In this document: in pieces, positions 43,233-55,168 of the stretch | How the letters are laid out: each line of letters begins with the position of its first letter | Numbering within the stretch: position 1 is the first letter of the stretch | Position numbers and translations under genes: made by a program | NCBI GenBank assembly: GCA_913055875.1 | Contig: CAJXJY010000006.1 | Span: forward strand, 62,001 to 126,000 | Direction of reading: 5' to 3' | DNA from: an uncultured Altererythrobacter sp. | GTDB lineage: Bacteria > Pseudomonadota > Alphaproteobacteria > Sphingomonadales > Sphingomonadaceae | DNA: 64,000 bases | The notes under the pieces: generated by a model | The model's input: only the letters and a program-made list of their open reading frames with translations | What the model was told of the DNA's origin: nothing | The model's database searches: none

Positions 43233-44851
43233 GCGAGCGGCGCCGCGGCAAGGCCGAGGCTCGCGGTCGCGGCCCGGTTCGCCGGGCGCGTGCCGGCATC
43301 GGCATCGGTGCCGTGCGGCGGTTCGGCGACCGCCTGGGTCTCGCCCAGCCGCGTCACCGCGACCGCTGCGTCCGGATCGAATGCGATGCCCGCATCGCTG
43401 CTCGTCGCGGCGATGGCCGGTGCGGATGAGGGGGCGGAAGCAGAGCTCGACGCGCCGCCGCTCGGCGGGGTGTTCGTGTAGCCCAGGTTTCCGCTCGCAT
43501 CGACGGTCACGTAGTAAATCGTGCCCGACTGCTGCGCGTTGGAATTCGCGGTCGGCAGGCCCGGCATGGTGTAGGTGTAGCTCGGGGTTCCGAACATGAA
43601 CTGGTTCGCGCGCAGCGCCGCCGCCTGGAAGCCGAAGGCGAAACTGTTGGCAAAGTTCGAAACCGCGCTGGTGCCGAAGGCGAAGCTGTTGGTCTGACCC
43701 GCCTGCGCGAACGAACCCACCGCATAGGAGCCGAAGCCGTTGGCCTTGGCGCGGAAACCGATGCTGCCCGAGCGCCCCGCATTGGCTTCCGCCTGCGAAC
43801 CGATCGCGGTCGACTGGTCGCCGTTCGAGCGCGAACCGAACCCGATCGCGACCGAGCCGAGCGCAGTCGCCTCGCCCGAACCGCCGATGACGACGCCGTT
43901 GGTTCCGCTTGCGCTCGCGCTGTTGCCGATCGCGGTGGCGTTGTTGCCGCTGCTGCGCGAGGACGTGCCGAGCGCGAAGGAACCGTCGGCGCTGGCGATC
44001 GAATTGGGACCGATCGCGATTGAGCCGTCGCCCATCGCCCTTGCCGGTGCGGCGGTGCCCCTGGCGTCGAAATAGATCAGTTCGAGCGTGGCTTCGTTCA
44101 GCTGCTGGACGGTCACCGCATCGGTATCGTCGACCCCGTCGGCGAGGTTGACGATGCGCCGCTCGTTGCCGGGCGATCCGACCGAGACGGTGTTCGCCTG
44201 GCCGGCGACCGAGCCGTCGCCCAGCGCGACCGCATTGTCGGCCGTGGCGGACGAGCCGAAGCCGAGCGCCGTGCTGCGCAGCCCGGTGGCCGAGGCGGTC
44301 GCGCCGATGGCGGTCGAGGCGGTGCCGCCGGCATTCGCATCGCGGCCGAGCGCCGTGGCATCGGTCATGCTCGCGCTGGCACCGTAGCCGACCGCGGTCG
44401 AGCCGGTGCCGGAGGCTACGCTGTCGGCCCCGAGCGCGGTCGCGTTCATCGCGCTCGCATCCGAACCGGCGCCATACGCGCTGGTGTTGTCCGCAGTGGC
44501 GGTGGCATCGGCGCCGACCGCGGTCGAGCGGGCGCCCGAAGCGGTCGCGCCGGCGTCGTCGGGGTCGTCGCTGTCGCCGCCGACCGCGACCGAACCGTCG
44601 CCGCTGGCATCGGCGTCGGGCCCGACCGCGGTGGCATTGTCGCCGGTGGCGCTGGCATCGGGTCCGCAGGCGACGTTGACCTCGAGATCGTCGACATCGG
44701 CGCCGCCGACCCCGTCCAGGACGAGGGTGAGCAACCCGTTGCCGTCGAGATCGAGCAGGCAGGCCTGCGCCTGCGCCTCGCCGCTCGGCGCAAGAGCGGC
44801 CGCGATAGCGATTGCTGCGGCGGAGGTTCCGGCAAGTGTCTTGTATGTCAT
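42917..44851 (-). CDS. Trimeric autotransporter adhesin TAA4 (YadA-like, shortest)
   Basis: A 644-residue adhesin. The signal peptide ends near residue 28 (EAQA). Cys31-L-L-D-L-D-G-N-G (DxDxNG loop) and Cys62 form the cap. A head of YadA repeats with one acidic insert (GGDSDDPDDAGA) is followed by one neck (TDAVTVQQLN), a second head block, the YTMPGLP module, a Ser/Ala linker, the coiled coil STLEARMDQFDLRLEGMEGG and the anchor ending VAFGF. AGGAG about 12 bases upstream supports ATG 44851. Its anchor is identical to that of TAA3. An AT-rich stretch at 44945-44975 upstream is a promoter candidate. Confidence 0.92.
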   Translation of the reverse strand: MTYKTLAGTSAAAIAIAAALAPSGEAQAQACLLDLDGNGLLTLVLDGVGGADVDDLEVNVACGPDASATGDNATAVGPDADASGDGSVAVGGDSDDPDDAGATASGARSTAVGADATATADNTSAYGAGSDASAMNATALGADSVASGTGSTAVGYGASASMTDATALGRDANAGGTASTAIGATASATGLRSTALGFGSSATADNAVALGDGSVAGQANTVSVGSPGNERRIVNLADGVDDTDAVTVQQLNEATLELIYFDARGTAAPARAMGDGSIAIGPNSIASADGSFALGTSSRSSGNNATAIGNSASASGTNGVVIGGSGEATALGSVAIGFGSRSNGDQSTAIGSQAEANAGRSGSIGFRAKANGFGSYAVGSFAQAGQTNSFAFGTSAVSNFANSFAFGFQAAALRANQFMFGTPSYTYTMPGLPTANSNAQQSGTIYYVTVDASGNLGYTNTPPSGGASSSASAPSSAPAIAATSSDAGIAFDPDAAVAVTRLGETQAVAEPPHGTDADAGTRPANRAATASLGLAAAPLAAVSDAQFNALSGRVSTLEARMDQFDLRLEGMEGGIAAAMALGSAMVVPDTNISFSLNAATYGGEQAFAGTFTGRLGEKVYVSAGVAGNTGEDRVGAQVGVAFGF

Positions 44852-44976
44852 CGTTCAATCCTCTCCTGTTTGGGACAGGTCGAACGAATGATCGGTGCAG
44901 AATTAGATTCTTTGAATTCACTGTTACGAGGTAATACCTGAACGCACGAATATTTATATAACTTGTATTTATTCAG

Positions 44977-45003
44977 GGGCCCGCAGAACATGTCTGCGGG
45001 CCC
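44977..45003. terminator. Strong hairpin between the tautomerase-like gene and TAA4
   Basis: Perfect 11-bp arms GGGCCCGCAGA/TCTGCGGGCCC with a 5-base loop. It lies downstream of the tautomerase-like gene (minus strand) and is followed by an AT-rich stretch leading to TAA4. It probably separates the two transcripts. A clear T-run is missing. Confidence 0.5.
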
Positions 45004-45109
45004 CCGTTTCGGCCTTGCAGTGGGACTCTGCAGGCTCGGGCCGTTCCCGGGACCATGTCGGAACGACCGACTCCCCTGCCGCGCATCTCCGGCCGCGCGG
45101 CAAAACTTG

Positions 45110-45376
45110 CTATGCCGGCATCTTGCGTCCGAACCGGCCCTGGCGGACCGGCGCGCACAGCCGGACGACCGTCGCGCCCGAACCGCCTCCGCCTCCGAGG
45201 GCCGCGGATGCCTGCGCGGGCGCAGGCAGCGACGGGTCCTGCGAACGGATGCGCACCTGTACCTGCGCCGGTTCGTCGAGATGCTCCGCCACCAATTGCG
45301 TTATCCTGTCGACGAGTACGCGTTTGCGGTGTTCGTCGATGCTGCCGACCGTGTGTTTTATCGTTACGCTGGACAC
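45110..45376 (-). CDS. Small tautomerase-like protein lacking Pro1
   Basis: An 88-residue protein whose first ~50 residues resemble 4-oxalocrotonate tautomerase: a beta strand SVTIKHTVG, DEHRKRVLVDRITQLVAEHL, and a second strand VQVRIRSQ. Tautomerases need Pro as residue 2, but here M-S-S replaces it, so the usual catalysis should be impossible. The C-terminal 35 residues are Gly-rich and then basic. The GTG start has GGAGG about 13 bases upstream. It lies between TAA4 and regulator 2, on the adhesin strand. The gene could also be spurious; codon use and the family resemblance make me favour a real gene. Confidence 0.45.
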   Translation of the reverse strand: MSSVTIKHTVGSIDEHRKRVLVDRITQLVAEHLDEPAQVQVRIRSQDPSLPAPAQASAALGGGGGSGATVVRLCAPVRQGRFGRKMPA

Positions 45377-45512
45377 GCCCCTTGCTCCCTCCGGCTTGTT
45401 CCTGTGCTTGGGGATAGGCGGCAGGATTTAAGGGAGAGCACGCGAATTCTGGATAATTCATGGAGAATCTGGCGTCGATTCAGGGTTTGGCGTATAAGAA
45501 ACCGGCAAAAAA

Positions 45513-47087
45513 ATGATATACGAGTTCTCCGGGTTCGCGGTCGACAGTGGGCGGTTCGAACTGTCCCGAAACGGGCAGCCGATCGGCCTGCAACCGCAGG
45601 CGATGCGGCTGCTGCAGGTGCTGCTCGCGGCAGACGGGCGGCTGGTCACCAAGCAGCAGATCATCCTCGCCATCTGGGACGGGCGGGCGATCTCGGATTC
45701 GGCGCTGTCGAGCCAGATCAAGGCGCTGCGCAAGGCGCTCGGCGACAACGGTCGGCCCTACCGCATCATCGGCACGGTGCATGGCGAGGGCTTCCGCATC
45801 CTGTGCCCGGTCGAGCGCAGGGAAGATCGCGTCGAGACCCTTCCCGGGGCAGAAGCCGCGCGCGCCGCTCCCGCGCCGGAGGCGCCCGACCGGCGCGGCA
45901 CCAGGGCCGCGATCGCGGTGCTGCCGTTCAGGCTGATCGGCCGGACCGATCGCGCCGCGCTGCTGGCCGAGGCGCTGCCCGACGAGATCCTGACCGCGCT
46001 GTCGCGATTGCGGATGCTGCACGTGATCGCGCGCGGATCGAGCTTCCAGTATTCGCGCGCCGACACCCGGCCGTCGCAACTGCGCCTGCAGCTGGGCGCG
46101 CAATACGCGCTGTCGGGTTCGATCGAACCGGTCGGCGAGGACGTGATCATCTCGGTCGAGCTCGACGACACCGCGAGCGAGGGCGTGGTCTGGGCCGAGC
46201 GCTTCACCGTCCCGCCCGCCGGGGTCCACGAGGTACGCGCCGAGATCGCCGGCCGCATCGCCGCCGAGGCCGAGCAGCACATTCCGCAAAACGAGGCCGA
46301 CCGTCTCAGGCTCAAGGTGCCCGACAGCCTCACCGCATGGGAGAGCTTCCATCTCGGCATGAGCCATCTGCAGCGGCGCGGGCGCGAGAACATGATCCTG
46401 GCGCAGGGGCATTTCCAGCGCGCGGTCGAGATCGACCCGGGCTTCTCGCGCGCCTATGCGGGGCTGTCGCACACGCATTGGTGGCTGGTGCTGCAGCGCA
46501 CGTTGACCGATACCGAGGCGAGCGAGCGCGCGATGATGGAGCATGCCAGGGCGGCGTTCGAGCACGACCCCTACGATCCGGCCGCCTATCTCGCGATGGG
46601 CCGCGCGCATTCGCTGATCGAGGACCAGCAGACCGGGCTCGACTATCTCGACCGCGCGGTCGACCTCGCTCCGAGCTACGCCTGGGCGCACAACCAGCTG
46701 GCCGCGATCCGCGCCTTCACCGGCCCGCACGACATGGCGATCGCGCATGGCATGACGGCGCTGGCGCTCAGCCCGCAGGATCCGCTGCGGCATTCGATGT
46801 ACGCCGCGCTGGCGGTGGCGCACCTGAACAAGGGCGAGGTCGAGCAGTCGGCCGAATGGGGCCGCAAGGCGCAGACCCTGCCGCATCGCGACCTGATGGT
46901 GATGATCACCGCGTTGTGCACCAATCACATCGCCGGCCACACGGGCGAGGCGGAGGCAATCGCGCAACGGTTGCACAGCACCTTCCCCGATCTGACCGTC
47001 GAGGGGATCGCGCGCGCCAATCCGATGATGAAGCCCGAGAACATCGCGCTGACGCACGCGATCCTGGGAAAATACGGGATCGCGTGA
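45513..47087 (+). CDS. Winged-helix/TPR transcriptional regulator 2 of the adhesin cluster
   Basis: A 524-residue paralogue of regulator 1. The N-terminal winged helix (about 1-97) has FSGFAVDSGRFELSRNGQPI, SDSALSSQIKALRKALGD and VHGEGFRILCPV. The middle domain has IAVLPFRLIGRTD, PDEILTALSRLRMLHVIARG and SSFQYS. TPR-like repeats follow (HFQRAVEIDPGFSRAYAGL, AYLAMGRAH). The segments SRNG and VIARGSSF are shared with regulator 1. It faces away from the tautomerase-like gene and TAA4. The ATG is preceded by a weak ribosome-binding site, in a context GTATAAGAAACC that might be a -10 region. Confidence 0.85.
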   Translation: MIYEFSGFAVDSGRFELSRNGQPIGLQPQAMRLLQVLLAADGRLVTKQQIILAIWDGRAISDSALSSQIKALRKALGDNGRPYRIIGTVHGEGFRILCPVERREDRVETLPGAEAARAAPAPEAPDRRGTRAAIAVLPFRLIGRTDRAALLAEALPDEILTALSRLRMLHVIARGSSFQYSRADTRPSQLRLQLGAQYALSGSIEPVGEDVIISVELDDTASEGVVWAERFTVPPAGVHEVRAEIAGRIAAEAEQHIPQNEADRLRLKVPDSLTAWESFHLGMSHLQRRGRENMILAQGHFQRAVEIDPGFSRAYAGLSHTHWWLVLQRTLTDTEASERAMMEHARAAFEHDPYDPAAYLAMGRAHSLIEDQQTGLDYLDRAVDLAPSYAWAHNQLAAIRAFTGPHDMAIAHGMTALALSPQDPLRHSMYAALAVAHLNKGEVEQSAEWGRKAQTLPHRDLMVMITALCTNHIAGHTGEAEAIAQRLHSTFPDLTVEGIARANPMMKPENIALTHAILGKYGIA

Positions 47088-47149
47088 ATCCGGTGCCTTT
47101 TCGGCGTAGCTGAAAACGACACTGGCGGTTGGACAGTGCAGGTCGGTCG

Positions 47150-47163
47150 TGGTAGCGCTACCA
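47150..47163. promoter_or_regulatory. LacI-type palindromic operator candidate upstream of GH5
   Basis: TGGTAGCGCTACCA is a perfect 14-bp palindrome with the central GCGC typical of LacI-family operators that control carbohydrate genes. It lies 24 bases before the GH5 start codon, where a bound repressor would block transcription. The regulator gene is not in this window. Confidence 0.65.
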
Positions 47164-47186
47164 TACAAGGGTAGGGGAAAGACGGT

Positions 47187-48290
47187 ATGCAGCCGTATTC
47201 CGCGACAGGATCGACCATGGCCCGCCTGCTGGGCGCGGCGGCGGCGCTGGCGTTGGCTTCGTGCGGCGGCGGTAGCGGTTCGAACCCTGCGCCGTCCCCG
47301 GTCGCGACGGGCACGCCGGCACCGACACCCACGCCTGCACCTACACCCGCACCGACCCCATCCGCGCTGACCCAGGCCGATGCGCGGCTCGGGCCCTGCG
47401 TCAATCTCTCCAACTATCTCGAGGCGCCCAACGAGGGCGATTGGGGCCCGCCGCTGCGCGACAGCGACATCGCCGATATCGCCGCGAAGGGCTTCGAGAC
47501 CGTCCGCCTGCCCGCGCGCTTCGCAGGGCACCAGCAGCCGACCGCGCCCTACCTGATCGACGCCGCCTTCCTCGACCGCGCCGAACACATCGTCGATACC
47601 GCGCGCGCCGCGGGGCTTCGGGTGATCCTCGACAACCACAATTACGACGAGCTGATGGCCAACCCCACCGCCGAGCACGACCGCTTCGTGGCACTGTGGA
47701 AGCAAGTCGCCGAGCGCTTCCGGAACAAGGACGGCGAGGTCTGGTTCGAGTTGATGAACGAGCCCTACGGCAACAATCTCACCAATGCCCGGCTGCCCGC
47801 GCTCTACGGCGACGCGCTGGCGCAGATCCGCCTCACCAACCCGACCCGGCCGGTGGTGGTCGGCGGGCAGTCCTATAGCGGGATCAATTCGCTCGCCACG
47901 TTCACCGTGCCCGACGACGCCTATCTGATCGCGACCTTCCACTATTACGACCCGTTCGACTTCACCCACCAGGGCGCGCCGTGGATCGACCCGGTGATGC
48001 CCACGGGCGTGACGTACGGCAGCCAGGCGGATGCGAACCAGCTCGCTGCCGACGTGCAGAAGGCACGCGACTACATGGCCGCCTCGGGCCGCCCGCTGTT
48101 CCTCGGCGAATACGGCGTCTACGAGGAGGTCCCGCTCGCCCAGCGCGCGGCATACTACAAGGCGGTCACCGACGCCTTCCGCGCCGCCGATATCGACGGC
48201 TGCGTATGGGGCTACCAGAACACGATGTATTTCCGCGATTACGCGAGCGGCGACTGGTACGAGACGCTGCTCGACGCGATCGGGTTGTGA
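47187..48290 (+). CDS. Glycoside hydrolase family 5 lipoprotein (endo-beta-glucanase-like)
   Basis: A 367-residue secreted enzyme anchored as a lipoprotein (ALALASC), with a Gly/Pro/Thr-rich linker (about 30-60) before the catalytic domain. Catalytic Glu residues are visible in WFELMNEPYG (acid/base) and FLGEYG (nucleophile); DNHNYD and FHYYDPF are further GH5 motifs. The exact substrate (cellulose, glucan or mannan) cannot be told. AGGGGAAA supports ATG 47187; ATG 47217, preceded by AGGA, would give a shorter and more typical signal and is a good alternative. A LacI-type palindrome lies upstream. Confidence 0.88.
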   Translation: MQPYSATGSTMARLLGAAAALALASCGGGSGSNPAPSPVATGTPAPTPTPAPTPAPTPSALTQADARLGPCVNLSNYLEAPNEGDWGPPLRDSDIADIAAKGFETVRLPARFAGHQQPTAPYLIDAAFLDRAEHIVDTARAAGLRVILDNHNYDELMANPTAEHDRFVALWKQVAERFRNKDGEVWFELMNEPYGNNLTNARLPALYGDALAQIRLTNPTRPVVVGGQSYSGINSLATFTVPDDAYLIATFHYYDPFDFTHQGAPWIDPVMPTGVTYGSQADANQLAADVQKARDYMAASGRPLFLGEYGVYEEVPLAQRAAYYKAVTDAFRAADIDGCVWGYQNTMYFRDYASGDWYETLLDAIGL

Positions 48291-48333
48291 GTTCGCGGCG
48301 GGCGGCCCGCGGCCGGCGTGCGTGGCCTGTGGC

Positions 48334-52616
<4,283 letters not shown>

Positions 52617-52835
52617 TTCTTTGAATGGCTGCCAAATTCGAAGACTGACTTAGAAGCGTGGGCCAACGAGCAAGTGGGATGCCGTTAACAATTCGGCGCG
52701 CATCGCTCGCGGCATAGCAGAATTGTATTTGCACGAAACCGTGCTTAAGGAGATAAGCTGGAGGTTGACGCTTTCTCACGCTGGTACATGGTATGCCCGT
52801 GCGGATGCAGGCTTAGTTTATACGGGGGGCTTAAG

Positions 52836-54311
52836 ATGTCTGAGGCACTGATTGCGGCTGTTGGATGTTGCCTCGTCATTGCAGTGCTGTCAGCAGCCCT
52901 AGCCTCTAGCCGGACTGCCGGAGGAGGAGCAGTACTCCACGACTATTTGCTTGCAAGTGGTAAGCTAAGTAGAATTCCAGTCGTAAGTCTGATTGTATCA
53001 TCATCCTTTGGTGTCAACGCTGTATTCTATCAAATATTTCTGGGATATAGTATCGGGCTCTGGGCATTGGTCGCCCAAGCGGCATGGGCTCTGAGCTTCA
53101 TATTTCTTTCGAGATTTGCGAAAGACATGGTGGAATCTAAGAGTCTTCATGATTTCTTGTCGCGTAAATATGGACCCAGTGTTCGAATTGTGGCGGCGCT
53201 ACTTTCAATTACGGGCTTTTGCTTCCTAATGGGTTGGGAGCTCGAAATTGGGCGCTCAATTTTTGTAAATCTTGTGGGCGCTGCTCCTGACATTGCGCAG
53301 GAAGAAGCGCTCAGGGCCTCTGACTGGTTGGTCATAATCACCGCTGTCGGTGCTACAATCTACACTATTTTCGGCGGCATGCGCGGAAACGCTTTGGCCG
53401 ATATGGCGCAAAATTTGGTTAAGATTGTCGGCTTTTTGCTAATATTTGTTTTTCTGATAGGCTATTTCTATCGAGAAGTTGGAAGTCTCTCGTCTTTTAT
53501 TGAGGCCCTTCTTCCGCCATTTAGTAAATTTATTTTGACTGTTGGGATTATTGGATTTCTCACAAACTTGGTTTTTAGCTTATCGTGGCAATTTGTTGAT
53601 GCTTCAACATGGCAAAACGCATTGGCGGGCTCTAGCAGAGGGAGCGAGGGTGTTGCGCGCGATATTTGGGTGAGCGGATTCACGATCTTTATAGCGCCTG
53701 GCGTACTGGGCACTATCGTCGGAGCGTGTTTGGCTTTTGCGCCGGGAGTCGATGATAGCAATATTTTAGCAAAGGTCGTCGAGTTTGCTGGAGGGGGGGA
53801 TTTGGTCCTATTTCTCATGCTGTTTGCGATCATTGCCAGTATGATGTCCCTTTTCGATGGCATGCTTCTCGCCGCTGGCTATGCGTTTGTCGTCGATGTG
53901 TTGCATCCGACCAAAACTCTGCAGGAGATTGATGAATCGGACAAGAACTCTTACGCCACTTTGACAAGATTACGTTTTGCTTTCGTAGCAATTGTAATCG
54001 TTTCCGTTTGGGGCGTTAGTGCACTGGCTGAATTTTTGGGCCTGACGCTATTTGATTTGGTGTATTTGGTGATCATACCGCAACTAGCTATTCTTGGGCC
54101 GGTTTTAATGGGGTTGATCGGTCGCGAGTATTGTGGCGAGGCGAGCAGGACGATGGCATACGTCATGATTGGAGCGTTTCTCGTTGGGCTTCTGGCAACG
54201 TGGTCCGGTCCGGCCATCGGGCAGACCTGGCTTGTAGATGTAGCCGGTACTCTCACTGTTGTAGTGTCCGTTAGCTGCGCTTGGATGCTTACCAAGCCGT
54301 CACAGGCGTAA
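52836..54311 (+). CDS. Sodium:solute symporter (SSS)-family transporter in AT-rich island
   Basis: A 491-residue membrane protein with about 13 hydrophobic segments and SSS-type features: GYSIGLWALVAQAAWALSF, FGGMRGNALADMAQNLVKI (the conserved segment after helix five), and WQFVDASTWQNALAG. The substrate is unknown. ATG 52836 has a GGGGGG upstream and gives the usual short N-terminus. Codon use differs clearly from all neighbours. The small membrane protein starts 5-8 bases later, so they form an operon. Confidence 0.75.
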   Translation: MSEALIAAVGCCLVIAVLSAALASSRTAGGGAVLHDYLLASGKLSRIPVVSLIVSSSFGVNAVFYQIFLGYSIGLWALVAQAAWALSFIFLSRFAKDMVESKSLHDFLSRKYGPSVRIVAALLSITGFCFLMGWELEIGRSIFVNLVGAAPDIAQEEALRASDWLVIITAVGATIYTIFGGMRGNALADMAQNLVKIVGFLLIFVFLIGYFYREVGSLSSFIEALLPPFSKFILTVGIIGFLTNLVFSLSWQFVDASTWQNALAGSSRGSEGVARDIWVSGFTIFIAPGVLGTIVGACLAFAPGVDDSNILAKVVEFAGGGDLVLFLMLFAIIASMMSLFDGMLLAAGYAFVVDVLHPTKTLQEIDESDKNSYATLTRLRFAFVAIVIVSVWGVSALAEFLGLTLFDLVYLVIIPQLAILGPVLMGLIGREYCGEASRTMAYVMIGAFLVGLLATWSGPAIGQTWLVDVAGTLTVVVSVSCAWMLTKPSQA

Positions 54312-54318
54312 GCGGGTG

Positions 54319-54852
54319 ATGGAAGCTCCAGTGATTGTGGGTTGGATCGTAATAGGCGCGGAGCTTTGCTTGCTGGTTCTGCTTTTTGCGGGCGAAAACA
54401 TTTTTCATTCTCTTCCGAGGATGAAGGTTTTCAATAGAGAGCACGATGAATTAAAAGGTTTGGTCCTTGACAGACTGTTCCTCAATAAAGATTGTTTTGA
54501 TGACTTTTGTAGGAACCAAATACACAATTTCGTATCTCAACCATTAAATGCACCGTCTCGCTTTCGTACTATTGCTGATGCAGTTGATTTGGTCGCCCTG
54601 AAAGCAAAGTCAGTTCGGAAGATTATCGCGGCATTGAGGGCTTGGTCGGCGTTGGCGATTGTCGCCTTTTTCATATATTTGGGTTACTGGCTTCTCACTA
54701 ATTCGTGGAAATTATCGCAAAAATTTGTCGAAGACCTCGGTGGATCGCCTCTTTCTTTGATTAGCGCTTTCGAAATAGCGGCTTTTTGTCTAATAACACT
54801 ACGATTAATAGTGGAATACGTCGATATACGGAGACTTACGTCAGAGGCTTGA
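54319..54852 (+). CDS. Unknown membrane protein paired with SSS transporter
   Basis: A 177-residue protein (ATG 54319; a GTG directly before is possible) with an N-terminal membrane segment (about 5-25), a soluble middle part containing a run of charged residues, and two more hydrophobic segments (about 110-130 and 150-165). Its middle is rich in Phe, Asn and Asp and has no recognised domain. It shares the AT-rich base use of the transporter in front. I do not recognise a function; an accessory subunit of the transporter is one possibility. Confidence 0.6.
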   Translation: MEAPVIVGWIVIGAELCLLVLLFAGENIFHSLPRMKVFNREHDELKGLVLDRLFLNKDCFDDFCRNQIHNFVSQPLNAPSRFRTIADAVDLVALKAKSVRKIIAALRAWSALAIVAFFIYLGYWLLTNSWKLSQKFVEDLGGSPLSLISAFEIAAFCLITLRLIVEYVDIRRLTSEA

Positions 54853-54939
54853 TGCTCGTAGGAATTCGGAGTTTGCGGGGCAGTATAGTAAACTCTCCGC
54901 CGCCTTGCCCTTCGCCCACCGGCGCGTTATAACACCCGT

Positions 54940-55167
54940 ATGAACGCCCCGCTCAAGATCACCAAGATCGGCAATTCCGCCGGGATCATCCTGCCCAAGG
55001 AGCTGCTCGCGCACCTCAATGCCGAGGTCGGCGGGACGTTGTCGGTCGTCACCACGCCGCGCGGGATCGAGCTGTCGGCGGAAGAGCCGGATTTCGAGGC
55101 GCAGATGGCGGTTGCGCGCGAGGTGATGGCGCGACGCAAGCGGGCGCTCCGCGAACTGGCGAAGTAG
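54940..55167 (+). CDS. AbrB/MazE-like antitoxin
   Basis: A 75-residue protein with the swapped-hairpin AbrB fold: LKITKIGNSAGIILPKELLA is the DNA-binding N-terminus, followed by a variable C-terminal half that should bind the toxin (AVAREVMARRKRAL). The Doc-type toxin gene begins 1 base after the stop, the usual order for this class. DNA binding at its own promoter is expected but the operator is not evident. Confidence 0.88.
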   Translation: MNAPLKITKIGNSAGIILPKELLAHLNAEVGGTLSVVTTPRGIELSAEEPDFEAQMAVAREVMARRKRALRELAK

Positions 55168-55168
55168 C

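Larger units (their letters stand above)
52617..54939. other. AT-rich island with atypical codon use
   Basis: From the thiC stop to the antitoxin start, base and codon use change sharply: many TTT, AAT, ATA and TTG codons, and poly-T stretches, against the uniformly GC-rich surroundings. It contains the SSS-type transporter and a small membrane protein. Neither tRNA, integrase nor flanking direct repeats can be seen at its borders. I interpret it as horizontally acquired. Confidence 0.7.

Noticed and set aside
42700-43305. Upstream extension of the TAA3 frame by 202 codons
   Set aside because: The extension is an out-of-frame reading of the TAA4 3' end. TAA3 has a normal signal peptide starting at 42699.
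28641-44851. Short repeated units in the adhesin block as a CRISPR array
   Set aside because: The repeats are in frame, degenerate and coding (14-residue head repeats); there are no constant repeats with unique spacers and no cas genes.
53468-54295. Minus-strand frames inside the AT-rich island
   Set aside because: They are antisense to the SSS transporter, which has the membrane segments and a ribosome-binding site.
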